Of a DNA stretch of 64,000 nt, positions 1 to 6,657 are shown in pieces. The DNA comes from GCA-2705995 sp048267965 (lineage in GTDB: Bacteria > Bacteroidota > Bacteroidia > Flavobacteriales_G > Salibacteraceae). The stretch lies in the NCBI GenBank assembly GCA_048267965.1, contig JBLWWK010000001.1, positions 558,001 to 622,000 on the forward strand. The letters are read 5' to 3'. Within the stretch, counting starts at the first letter, position 1, and each line of letters starts with the position of its first letter. The translations under genes and the position numbers were made by a program. Below the pieces are notes generated by a model that did no database searches, had not been told where the DNA came from, and saw only the letters and a program-made list of their open reading frames with translations.

Positions 1-900
1 ATCGACTCTATCTTAACCGATATCGATTTTTCGCTTTCTGCATGGGAACCTAGTTCGTTAATTAATGCGCTTAATCAGGCAGATAGTACGGAGATTGTGT
101 TTGACGATTACCACGGTTATTTTACGGATATGGTTAAATATTCGCGTGAGGTTTACACAGCTACAGATGGCGTTTTCGACCCCACTATTGCGCCTTTGGT
201 GAATGCTTGGGGGTTTGGCTTTAGTGGTAAGGAATCTATGAATCAGCAGAAAGTGGATTCTCTTTTACAATGGGTGGGTTTTACGTACGAAAACATTCGC
301 CTGTCTAGGTTTGATGATAGAAATAGCCTAGATCCTAAAAGAGTGTTGGTTAAGAAGAATCGCAATATCCAATTTGACTTTAATAGCATTGCTCAAGGTT
401 ATAGCGTAGATGTGTTAGCAAAGTATTTAGAGGTGAAAAATGTGAGCAACTACTTAATAGAAGTTGGCGGTGAAATGTTGGCCAAAGGTGCCAAACCGAA
501 TGGGGATCTTTGGAAAGTTGGCATCGACAAACCCATAGAAGACGCGGCAGAGAGAGAATTAACCGCTACCATCGAACTAAAAAACGAAGCCATCGCTACT
601 AGTGGTAATTACCGAAAATTTTATGTAGAAGATGGTGTAAAATACTCACATACTTTAGATCCTAAAACAGGATATCCAGTGCGTCATAATTTGTTGAGTG
701 CTACTGTTATAGCTGATAAATGTTGGAAAGCAGATGCTTTTGCTACTGCGTTTATGGCAATGGGGGTAGAAAGAACTCAACAGTTTCTACAAAAGAATCC
801 GGAGATAAAATTAGAGGTGTACTTAATATTCGATAATAACGGAAATTACGAAACGTGGAGTACCGAAAATGTAGCCGAAAGAATACAAGAGTTTAACTAG
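1..900 (+). CDS. apbE: FAD:protein FMN transferase ApbE, 5' end outside window
   Basis: The frame is open from base 1, so the N-terminus lies upstream; 299 residues are visible. ApbE covalently attaches FMN to threonines of target flavoproteins such as NqrB and NqrC in the periplasm. Seen: the family motif VFDPTIAPLVNAWGFG near visible residues 58-73, a GGEMLAKG turn near 156, TSGNYRKFY near 200, and YSHTLDPKTGYPV near 215, which matches the conserved metal/FAD site (SH..DP.TG.P). A Met-like GTG at base 97 is internal and is not the start. The convergent neighbour is an NqrM-like gene, so a Na+-NQR operon probably lies just upstream of the window (inference). The family is certain; the exact target is not. 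Confidence 0.93.
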   Translation: MDSILTDIDFSLSAWEPSSLINALNQADSTEIVFDDYHGYFTDMVKYSREVYTATDGVFDPTIAPLVNAWGFGFSGKESMNQQKVDSLLQWVGFTYENIRLSRFDDRNSLDPKRVLVKKNRNIQFDFNSIAQGYSVDVLAKYLEVKNVSNYLIEVGGEMLAKGAKPNGDLWKVGIDKPIEDAAERELTATIELKNEAIATSGNYRKFYVEDGVKYSHTLDPKTGYPVRHNLLSATVIADKCWKADAFATAFMAMGVERTQQFLQKNPEIKLEVYLIFDNNGNYETWSTENVAERIQEFN

Positions 901-906
901 AAATAG

Positions 907-1104
907 TTAGCTCTTGTTGTTGCATTTTTCTTCTGGTAAAGCACCGCACATACTGCAGGCTTCGCCTTCTTTGTTTAAAAAAGGACTATTGCTTGCGCAA
1001 GTTCCTGCGAATTTACCGTCTTTCTTCACTAAAATCTTAATGGCGATACCGGCAAACGCTAAGCCTAGCAAGCCTATTGTTAATACTACTAATAACCAAT
1101 TCAT
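907..1104 (-). CDS. NqrM-like cysteine-rich membrane protein
   Basis: This 65-residue protein has one N-terminal membrane helix (about residues 3-24) followed by a short domain with four cysteines in the pattern GTC...ACSMC...KC. NqrM (DUF539), which helps deliver iron to Na+-NQR, has the same plan of one helix then four cysteines. The match is by layout only, since the strict GSCGGL motif is not present (here AGTCAS). The start at 1104 (MNWLL) is preferred over an upstream Met at 1119 because it begins directly before the hydrophobic helix. It converges on apbE with a 6-bp gap, which supports an NQR link. It could also be an unrelated small membrane protein. Confidence 0.55.
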   Translation of the reverse strand: MNWLLVVLTIGLLGLAFAGIAIKILVKKDGKFAGTCASNSPFLNKEGEACSMCGALPEEKCNNKS

Positions 1105-1122
1105 GTTGCAAAAGTACACAAT

Positions 1123-2505
1123 ATGCTTCGTAATTTTGAAGATAAATCTTGCAACAAGTTGTTAAAGAAAATTGGTCTTGGCGATGTCTTTTTGGTGATT
1201 TCAACCTTCATTTTCACCTATTTTGCTGTTGTATCTACGGGAGTAATGGGAGGTGGAGATTCGTATGCCCATTTCTTAATTTCTAAATATTCTTGGCAAC
1301 ATCCGCATCTGTTTTTTGATCATTGGGGAAAGCCGGTTTTCACACTTTTGAGTTCGCCCTTTTCGCAATGGGGAATGAAAGGAATGTTGCTTTTTAATGG
1401 AATTTGCGGTTTTTCATCGGCCTTAATTGTGCGCCAACTTTTGCTGGAATTTCAGTTGCCCACTTTGTCGAGTGGTGCACTTCTATTCACTCCATTTTTT
1501 GCAGCCAACCACGTTTCAGGTTTAACCGAACCACTTTTCACTTTGTTACTCACGCTTTCAGTTTGGCTTTTTGTAACCAAAAGATGGATGTGGATGGCGC
1601 TTATTTTGGGCCTTTTGCCGTTTGTACGTACTGAAGGTATTCTTTTCGTTTTCATCTTTTTGGTGCTTTTTAGCTACAAAAGGCAATGGAAAAATAGTCT
1701 TGTTTTATTACTGCCAAGTGGTTTGCTTTCAACGGTAGGAGCCGTTTTTCACCAAGGCGATGTTTTTTGGTTACTGACTAAGATGCCCTATTCTGCTGAG
1801 TCTTTTTATCAAGCGGGTTCTTGGTTTCACTTTATTAGAAATAGCGATATTATTTTCGGCATTCCGCTGTTGATTTTTGGCTGTGTTGGCCTCTTTTTGT
1901 GGTGGCGATATTCGAAACCGAATTTAGAAACGCTTCTTGTATTTGTCGGTTTCCCAGTGGTTTATTTCGGCTTTCATACGGTACTCTTTGCCAACGGTTG
2001 GGGAGCAAGTGCAGGCTTAAAAAGAGTTATGATTGTTCTCACGCCTACCTTAGCCATCTTTTCAGCATTTGTGTTTGGCTTGGTTCAGAAAGTGAATACG
2101 AATGGAGCTAAGATTTTGCAAATTCTGTTTGTATTAGCAGTGCTTGGTCAGTTTTTAAGCAGTTCGAGAATGCCTGTAAAGGCTACGCAGTTGCAAGAAT
2201 TTATTGCTAAAGCCAAGGCAGAAATCTCTTTGGAAACAGCAAAACAAAAAGTGTTTTATTTTCATCCGATGGTTCCAGTAGAACTAGAAATTAATCCGTT
2301 TAACGAAAATCAATCTCAAGAACGAATTTCGGTTCCTACCGAGTTAAAAAAGGGAGATTGGGTTATTTGGGATCAGCATTTTGGTGGGTTTGAAGCGGGT
2401 ATAAAATTCGAAGAGTTAAAAGGTTGGAAAGCGCTTCAGCAACGTTTATTGTATGTTGAAAAGCAAGATTCTTTGGTAGTTTTTCAGTGTGTTAAGGAAG
2501 AATAG
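1123..2505 (+). CDS. multi-pass membrane protein, GT-C glycosyltransferase-like
   Basis: The 460-residue protein has about ten hydrophobic segments. An early acidic loop after the first helix (GGGDSYAHFL, around residue 43) resembles the lumenal Asp loop of GT-C enzymes, which move sugars from lipid carriers on the periplasmic side. A soluble C-terminal tail of about 100 residues follows the last helix. No close named family could be recognised by eye, so the glycosyltransferase role is inferred from topology. Its start lies 18 bp from the divergent NqrM-like start, and its 3' end overlaps the convergent lipoprotein gene by 14 bp. Confidence 0.6.
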   Translation: MLRNFEDKSCNKLLKKIGLGDVFLVISTFIFTYFAVVSTGVMGGGDSYAHFLISKYSWQHPHLFFDHWGKPVFTLLSSPFSQWGMKGMLLFNGICGFSSALIVRQLLLEFQLPTLSSGALLFTPFFAANHVSGLTEPLFTLLLTLSVWLFVTKRWMWMALILGLLPFVRTEGILFVFIFLVLFSYKRQWKNSLVLLLPSGLLSTVGAVFHQGDVFWLLTKMPYSAESFYQAGSWFHFIRNSDIIFGIPLLIFGCVGLFLWWRYSKPNLETLLVFVGFPVVYFGFHTVLFANGWGASAGLKRVMIVLTPTLAIFSAFVFGLVQKVNTNGAKILQILFVLAVLGQFLSSSRMPVKATQLQEFIAKAKAEISLETAKQKVFYFHPMVPVELEINPFNENQSQERISVPTELKKGDWVIWDQHFGGFEAGIKFEELKGWKALQQRLLYVEKQDSLVVFQCVKEE

Positions 2506-3226
2506 AAATGTTTCCATCTCCTTTTTTACGCAGTAGCTTTTGTGTAGGATTTCCGTAGATAAATAAGTTGCCAGGAGAGTTGAAGTCAATTTCTACATTG
2601 TCTTGCACGGTTAAGAAGCAATCTCCTGTTCCGCCTTTATCTACATAGGCCAAATCAATGTTCAAATTTTTATTTCTGATGTAACCAAAGCCACGTTGGT
2701 AAATGTAGGCGAAATGGGTGGAGCCATTGAAAATCAAGTCTCCTGAACCAGCGTGAATTCTACCAAATAAAGAATCGCAGGTTAGCTGGATTTCTAAATC
2801 GCCCCCACCGGCCCATTTATCGATTTCTAATCGAGACGAGGTGAGCTGTTTAGCTATTAGTTTTTTACCCGAAAAGTGCGCTATAGATGATAATTCGCCA
2901 CAATGAATAACCATTTTGTAATCGCGTTTTTGGTTGCGCATAAACTTGCAGGCAATTTCTTCTTCTAAAACTAATTGGCTGTTTTTTACCTCTGTTTTTA
3001 GTTGATGAATAAAATTTTTACCAGCGGTAACTTCAACATAAAACCCCGAATCTTGTACCAATTCTACCGTAAAATTTCCATCTACTTTGATACTAGAAAA
3101 GGGAGTTAACGATCGTTTTTCGGTGGTGTTTTTTCCGTGTGGTTCAAAACAATCGTTCCATTTTTCGCCTGAACAAGCGGTGAAACCTAATAAAAAGATG
3201 AGCAAGAGTACTTTTAATTGATCCAT
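2492..3226 (-). CDS. head-GIN domain (DUF2807) lipoprotein
   Basis: The 244-residue protein begins with a lipoprotein signal (LLGFTACSG, acylated Cys near residue 19). The rest is a repetitive beta-strand domain of the DUF2807/head-GIN type: the SIKVDGNFTVELVQ opening, repeated LEIDKWAGGGDLEIQL and RIHAGSGDLIF strands with G-x-G-D turns, and a closing VEIDFNSPGNLFIYG. This family is common in Bacteroidetes and its members are exported; the biochemical function is not established. The start overlaps the end of the upstream PagL-like gene by 13 bp on the same strand, so the two are probably cotranscribed and translationally coupled. Confidence 0.85.
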   Translation of the reverse strand: MDQLKVLLLIFLLGFTACSGEKWNDCFEPHGKNTTEKRSLTPFSSIKVDGNFTVELVQDSGFYVEVTAGKNFIHQLKTEVKNSQLVLEEEIACKFMRNQKRDYKMVIHCGELSSIAHFSGKKLIAKQLTSSRLEIDKWAGGGDLEIQLTCDSLFGRIHAGSGDLIFNGSTHFAYIYQRGFGYIRNKNLNIDLAYVDKGGTGDCFLTVQDNVEIDFNSPGNLFIYGNPTQKLLRKKGDGNISILP

Positions 3227-4311
3227 AGTTGTCTTGCAATTCCAAATTCAAAATAATCGGCTTTAAAGAAGTGGGTTTTTAAGGTAGCGTTAGCCATCCA
3301 TTTAGAACTAAAATGGTAACGATAACCTGCTCTGTGGTACAAATTACCATTGGGAGTTTTAGAAGCATAAACGTAATGTCCCATACCCATTATTACTTCG
3401 CCTTTTCCAAAAAGAACTGAATAGCCCAAAAATGCACCTATTTGCCAAAGATCTGCTTCTGCAAAAGATTCGTCTTTTTTCTCAAACTCGTTCGATAACC
3501 CTTCATTGCGCATAAAATCGATGGATGCATGAAATCGATTCTTTTTATTGCGAGTTGTTTTTCCGTATTCGAAACGGAGAGTAGAGGCAGGATAAAAATC
3601 GTCTCGAGCTTCTTCAGATTTTATAAATCCACCTAGGGTGATTACTACATCTTGTTGGGGTATTTCTCGATGAGTTTGAGGAATATCAGCTCTTTCAAAC
3701 GGTTGAAAACCGTAATTAAATCCTACAGATAGAGTAGGAGCATTGACGCCTAAATTGGGCTGTTCGGTGCTACCATTCGAAAAGTGGATAAACGAGGTTC
3801 CTACCGTAGATGTTAACCGAGGGGATAGTTTCCATTTTACGTGCGATTCGAATAAAATGCAAGCGTTCCAGTGCGAACCAATCATTACATTTTTATAATT
3901 ATCGGTACGATCCCATTTTCGTGTGATATAACCTAATCCACCGCCCATTTGTAAATTCCATTCGAAACGAGGGCGTTGCACAAAATGAAGGCGATAAAAC
4001 GGAACAAGGCCCAAGCCGAAACCCAACCGCGGATTTCCCAACCCCACTTGCAGCAAACTAATCCCCATCTCTGGATAGTTAAATTTTTGGTGCCACGCTT
4101 CTTCTCCAGATGTTTTCCAAGAGAAATCTGCTTGAACTCCATTCACAGCTCCCTGAGCAAGATGGTCTAAACCTTGTCGATGTAGAAAAAGAAAGCCTCG
4201 GTGGTAACGTAAACTAGTTTCGAATTGGTAAAGAGGAGAAGATGAGTTTTGAGAAAAACTCAATACCCAAGCAAAGAGCAAAACCAAAGAGAAAACGAGC
4301 CTGTGGGTCAT
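3214..4311 (-). CDS. PagL-like acyloxyacyl hydrolase / outer-membrane barrel
   Basis: A 365-residue exported protein with a signal peptide ending near LSFSQ (about residue 21). The mature part is a predicted outer-membrane beta-barrel containing FIHFSNGSTEQPNLGVN, which resembles the H-x-S-N active-site motif of PagL-type lipid A 3-O-deacylases. Such enzymes remove an acyl chain from lipid A in the outer membrane. The start at 4311 (MTHRLVF) is chosen because it directly precedes the signal peptide; an upstream in-frame Met at 4389 would add 26 unlikely residues and run into mazG. The protein is longer than Pseudomonas PagL, as is usual for Bacteroidetes members. One GGTTCCTACC motif (3796-3805) falls two codons before the HFSN site. 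Confidence 0.75.
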   Translation of the reverse strand: MTHRLVFSLVLLFAWVLSFSQNSSSPLYQFETSLRYHRGFLFLHRQGLDHLAQGAVNGVQADFSWKTSGEEAWHQKFNYPEMGISLLQVGLGNPRLGFGLGLVPFYRLHFVQRPRFEWNLQMGGGLGYITRKWDRTDNYKNVMIGSHWNACILFESHVKWKLSPRLTSTVGTSFIHFSNGSTEQPNLGVNAPTLSVGFNYGFQPFERADIPQTHREIPQQDVVITLGGFIKSEEARDDFYPASTLRFEYGKTTRNKKNRFHASIDFMRNEGLSNEFEKKDESFAEADLWQIGAFLGYSVLFGKGEVIMGMGHYVYASKTPNGNLYHRAGYRYHFSSKWMANATLKTHFFKADYFEFGIARQLWIN

Positions 4312-4328
4312 GCGGTAAAAATATAAAA

Positions 4329-4336
4329 TACCTTTG
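4329..4336 (+). promoter_or_regulatory. Bacteroidetes -7 box (TACCTTTG) for mazG
   Basis: TACCTTTG matches the TAnnTTTG -7 consensus of Bacteroidetes sigma factor promoters. It lies 16 bp before the chosen mazG ATG at 4353, which supports that start over the longer reading frame beginning at 4242. No clear TTTG -33 element is seen. Confidence 0.6.
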
Positions 4337-4352
4337 TTCCAAATTATTCGAA

Positions 4353-5141
4353 ATGGCTGAAAACACCAAAGAGCAGAAGTTGCAAGCATTTAACAGGTTG
4401 CTAGATATTATGGACGATTTGCGCGCTAAATGTCCGTGGGATAAAAAGCAAACCTTAGAAAGTTTACGCTATTTAACCATCGAAGAAACGTATGAGCTTT
4501 CAGATGCAATTATAGATGGAAACCTCGATGAAATTAAAGGTGAAATTGGCGATTTGATGCTGCACATGGTTTTTTACAGCAAAATAGGCTCAGAAAAAGG
4601 AGCTTTTGACGTGGCCGATGTGCTCAACGCAATTTGCGATAAATTGGTGCACCGCCATCCGCATATTTACGGAGATGTAAAAGCCGAAACCGAAGAAGAA
4701 GTAAAACGAAACTGGGAAAAGCTAAAATTAAAAGAAGGCAAGAAGTCTGTTTTAGAAGGAGTTCCAAAATCGTTGCCTGCAATGGTGAAAGCCAATAGAA
4801 TTCAAGAAAAAGCAAAAGGAATTGGCTTTGATTGGGACAATGCCGATCAAGTTTGGGATAAAGTACACGAAGAAATTGGTGAATTACAATCTGAATTAAC
4901 GGCTCACCAACCCGCTACGGAAAAGATAGAAGCTGAATTTGGCGATGTTCTTTTTAGCATGATAAATTATGCACGTTTTATTGGCGTTAACCCTGAAGAT
5001 GCTTTGGAACGAACCAACAAGAAATTCATTAAAAGATTCAATTTCTTAGAAAAAGAAGCTCAAAAAAAGGGACAATCGATTGGAGACATGACCCTCAATG
5101 AAATGAATGCCATTTGGGAACAAGCTAAAACCGAAAGCTAA
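4353..5141 (+). CDS. mazG: nucleoside triphosphate pyrophosphohydrolase MazG
   Basis: The 262-residue protein hydrolyses (d)NTPs to NMPs plus pyrophosphate and helps clear damaged nucleotides. It has the two-repeat MazG plan. The N-terminal half carries CPWDKKQTLESL, the metal-binding EETYEL and EIGDLMLHMVFYS helices, and the HRHPHIYGD segment. The C-terminal half repeats HEEIGEL and EFGDVLFSMINYAR. ATG 4353 is chosen over 4242 because MAENTKEQ matches the usual short N-terminus and a -7 box sits just upstream. The 3' end overlaps the convergent PAP2 gene by 17 bp. Confidence 0.95.
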   Translation: MAENTKEQKLQAFNRLLDIMDDLRAKCPWDKKQTLESLRYLTIEETYELSDAIIDGNLDEIKGEIGDLMLHMVFYSKIGSEKGAFDVADVLNAICDKLVHRHPHIYGDVKAETEEEVKRNWEKLKLKEGKKSVLEGVPKSLPAMVKANRIQEKAKGIGFDWDNADQVWDKVHEEIGELQSELTAHQPATEKIEAEFGDVLFSMINYARFIGVNPEDALERTNKKFIKRFNFLEKEAQKKGQSIGDMTLNEMNAIWEQAKTES

Positions 5142-5916
5142 GAGAAAGCCCTTTAGCGTTTTTTGTCCATTTTGGCAATACAGTAAGATGTGTATTGTGA
5201 AAAGCCTTGTAAGTGAGGTGCCCAACGGCATACCCCAAAGCAGCCCCAGCAATAACATCACTGCTCCAATGTTGGTCAATAACCATTCTAGAAACTGAAA
5301 TTAAGGTAGCCGAACCGTAAGCTACCCATTTTACCCACTTTTGCTCGTTAAATTGCAGTGAAAAGATGCTGGCAATGGTAAACGATGCGCTACTATGACC
5401 AGATATAAAAGAAGAACGTTCTTCGTTTATATCGAAAAAGTGCCAATAATTTCTACCGTCTACGTAAGGTCTCTCACGGGCAAAAATCCATTTTGAGCCG
5501 AGCGTAAATACGCTAGTTCCTACCAAAGAAACACCCAAAAGTTGACCCGTTTGTTGCCATTTGTTGTTCTTGGCGATTAAACCATAGAGGTAAGAACCCG
5601 CAGTAATTCCAATAATACTTTCGTATCCTCCAGCGTGTGTAATGGTTTTAAAGCCTTCTAAAACAGAGGGTTGGTTTTGGGTAAAAGTCTTCAATTCTTT
5701 GCGAATAGACGAATCGAAGAGAAAAACGGTTCCTACCGTTACCAATGCAGCAGAACTAGACAAAAGAGCATTGCGTTTGCTCTTGAAAGGAGCTTGAAAG
5801 AGTTGCCATTGATTGTGCCCAACGGCTTTTACTACCCAAGTAGTATCTGTTTTCGTTTGAGAGTAACTGTTTGTTATACTAAAAGCGAAAAGTATAAGTA
5901 AAACTAATTGTTTCAT
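5125..5916 (-). CDS. PAP2-family membrane phosphatase
   Basis: A 263-residue protein with an N-terminal signal or first helix, a hydrophobic core and the three PAP2 active-site motifs in order: K-x6-RP (KWIFARERP), SGH (FISGHSSASF) and SR-x5-H-x3-D (SRMVIDQHWSSD). Such enzymes dephosphorylate lipid phosphates or undecaprenyl pyrophosphate on the periplasmic face. The substrate cannot be told from sequence. Start 5916 (MKQLVLL) is preferred to 5928. A GGTTCCTACC motif at 5728-5737 encodes the Val-Gly-Thr of VTVGTVFLF in the first membrane helix. Confidence 0.88.
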   Translation of the reverse strand: MKQLVLLILFAFSITNSYSQTKTDTTWVVKAVGHNQWQLFQAPFKSKRNALLSSSAALVTVGTVFLFDSSIRKELKTFTQNQPSVLEGFKTITHAGGYESIIGITAGSYLYGLIAKNNKWQQTGQLLGVSLVGTSVFTLGSKWIFARERPYVDGRNYWHFFDINEERSSFISGHSSASFTIASIFSLQFNEQKWVKWVAYGSATLISVSRMVIDQHWSSDVIAGAALGYAVGHLTYKAFHNTHLTVLPKWTKNAKGLSLSFRF

Positions 5917-5961
5917 AAAATCAAACAAGTATAAACAGACAAATTGAGAAAACGAGTAAAG

Positions 5962-5969
5962 TATATTTG
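5962..5969 (+). promoter_or_regulatory. -7 box (TATATTTG) for thioredoxin-like gene
   Basis: TATATTTG fits TAnnTTTG and ends 20 bp before the ATG at 5990, a normal distance for a short 5' UTR. The -33 element is weak. Confidence 0.6.
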
Positions 5970-5989
5970 TACTTGTAAAAATATTAGAT

Positions 5990-6307
5990 ATGGCAGTACA
6001 AGTAACAACAGACCAAGAGTTTAAAGAAATTATTGAATCAGGAAAAGCAGTAGCTGTAAAATACTATGCAGATTGGTGCGGATCGTGTAAATTATTTGCT
6101 CCGAAATTCAGAAGACTGTCTGAAGATGATCGTTTTAAAAACATTGAGTTTTTAGATGTTGATGCTGAAAACAACGAAGAAGCTAGAAAATTAGCAGGCG
6201 TTGATAATTTGCCATTCATTGCCATTTTTAAAGATGGTAAATTGGTAGAAGGAACCGCAACCAACAAAGAAGAAGCTGTAGTTAATCTATTAGAAAAACT
6301 AGGATAA
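5990..6307 (+). CDS. thioredoxin-family protein
   Basis: A 105-residue cytoplasmic thioredoxin fold protein with the redox motif WCGSCK (Cys30, Cys33) and the cis-proline segment VDNLPFIAIF. The WCGSC centre differs from the WCGPC of classic TrxA, so it is likely a dedicated reductant rather than the main thioredoxin. It is followed after one base by a small gene and then a strong terminator, giving a two-gene unit. Confidence 0.92.
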   Translation: MAVQVTTDQEFKEIIESGKAVAVKYYADWCGSCKLFAPKFRRLSEDDRFKNIEFLDVDAENNEEARKLAGVDNLPFIAIFKDGKLVEGTATNKEEAVVNLLEKLG

Positions 6308-6308
6308 C

Positions 6309-6551
6309 ATGCAGATTCCGGTAATAAAAAAGATGGTAGAAAACTATTCTACCGAGCAGCTAAAAGCAGCCGAAGAAGCTCTGCTAGAAGAAAAAGAATT
6401 GCCCATCGAAATTGAGGGTGAAGACGAAGGCGAGCAACTTACCCACATTATGGCTGCTATTTGGGTAAAAAACGAAATAGAGAAAGAAGGTATCTCTGTG
6501 GGGAAAGCGGTTAGAAATTATACGGTAAAGGTTAGAAATTCTATTAGCTAA
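6309..6551 (+). CDS. small acidic protein, DUF6952-like
   Basis: An 80-residue soluble protein (MQIPVIKKMVE... ending in VRNYTVKVRNSIS) with a helical, glutamate-rich middle. From memory it resembles the short DUF6952 proteins that follow a thioredoxin gene in Flavobacteriia; this was not checked by search. It begins one base after the thioredoxin stop, so the two are cotranscribed and translationally coupled. Function is unknown; a partner role with the thioredoxin is inferred from linkage. Confidence 0.75.
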   Translation: MQIPVIKKMVENYSTEQLKAAEEALLEEKELPIEIEGEDEGEQLTHIMAAIWVKNEIEKEGISVGKAVRNYTVKVRNSIS

Positions 6552-6590
6552 CTTTTGATAATAGGTAATTTACTACCTATAAAAGCATCG

Positions 6591-6627
6591 AAAAGCCTTG
6601 TGGTAACTGAAATCACAAGGCTTTTTC
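6591..6627 (+). terminator. Rho-independent terminator after thioredoxin operon
   Basis: A 12-bp perfect stem, AAAAGCCTTGTG paired with CACAAGGCTTTT, has an 11-base loop and runs into a T tract. A second small inverted repeat (ATAGGTA/TACCTAT, 6561-6580) precedes it. Confidence 0.9.
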
Positions 6628-6657
6628 TTATTTTCGGCATAGTCTAAATTATCGAAG

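Noticed and set aside
1131..1138. TAATTTTG fits the -7 consensus just after the start of the GT-C-like gene
   Set aside because: It lies inside the reading frame, with no better downstream start, so it is probably a chance match.
914..1165. Plus-strand reading frame across the NqrM-like gene
   Set aside because: It overlaps the minus-strand gene, has no signal of its own and looks like a shadow frame.
6561..6580. ATAGGTA/TACCTAT inverted repeat before the thioredoxin-operon terminator
   Set aside because: Short stem with no T tract; the following hairpin explains termination.
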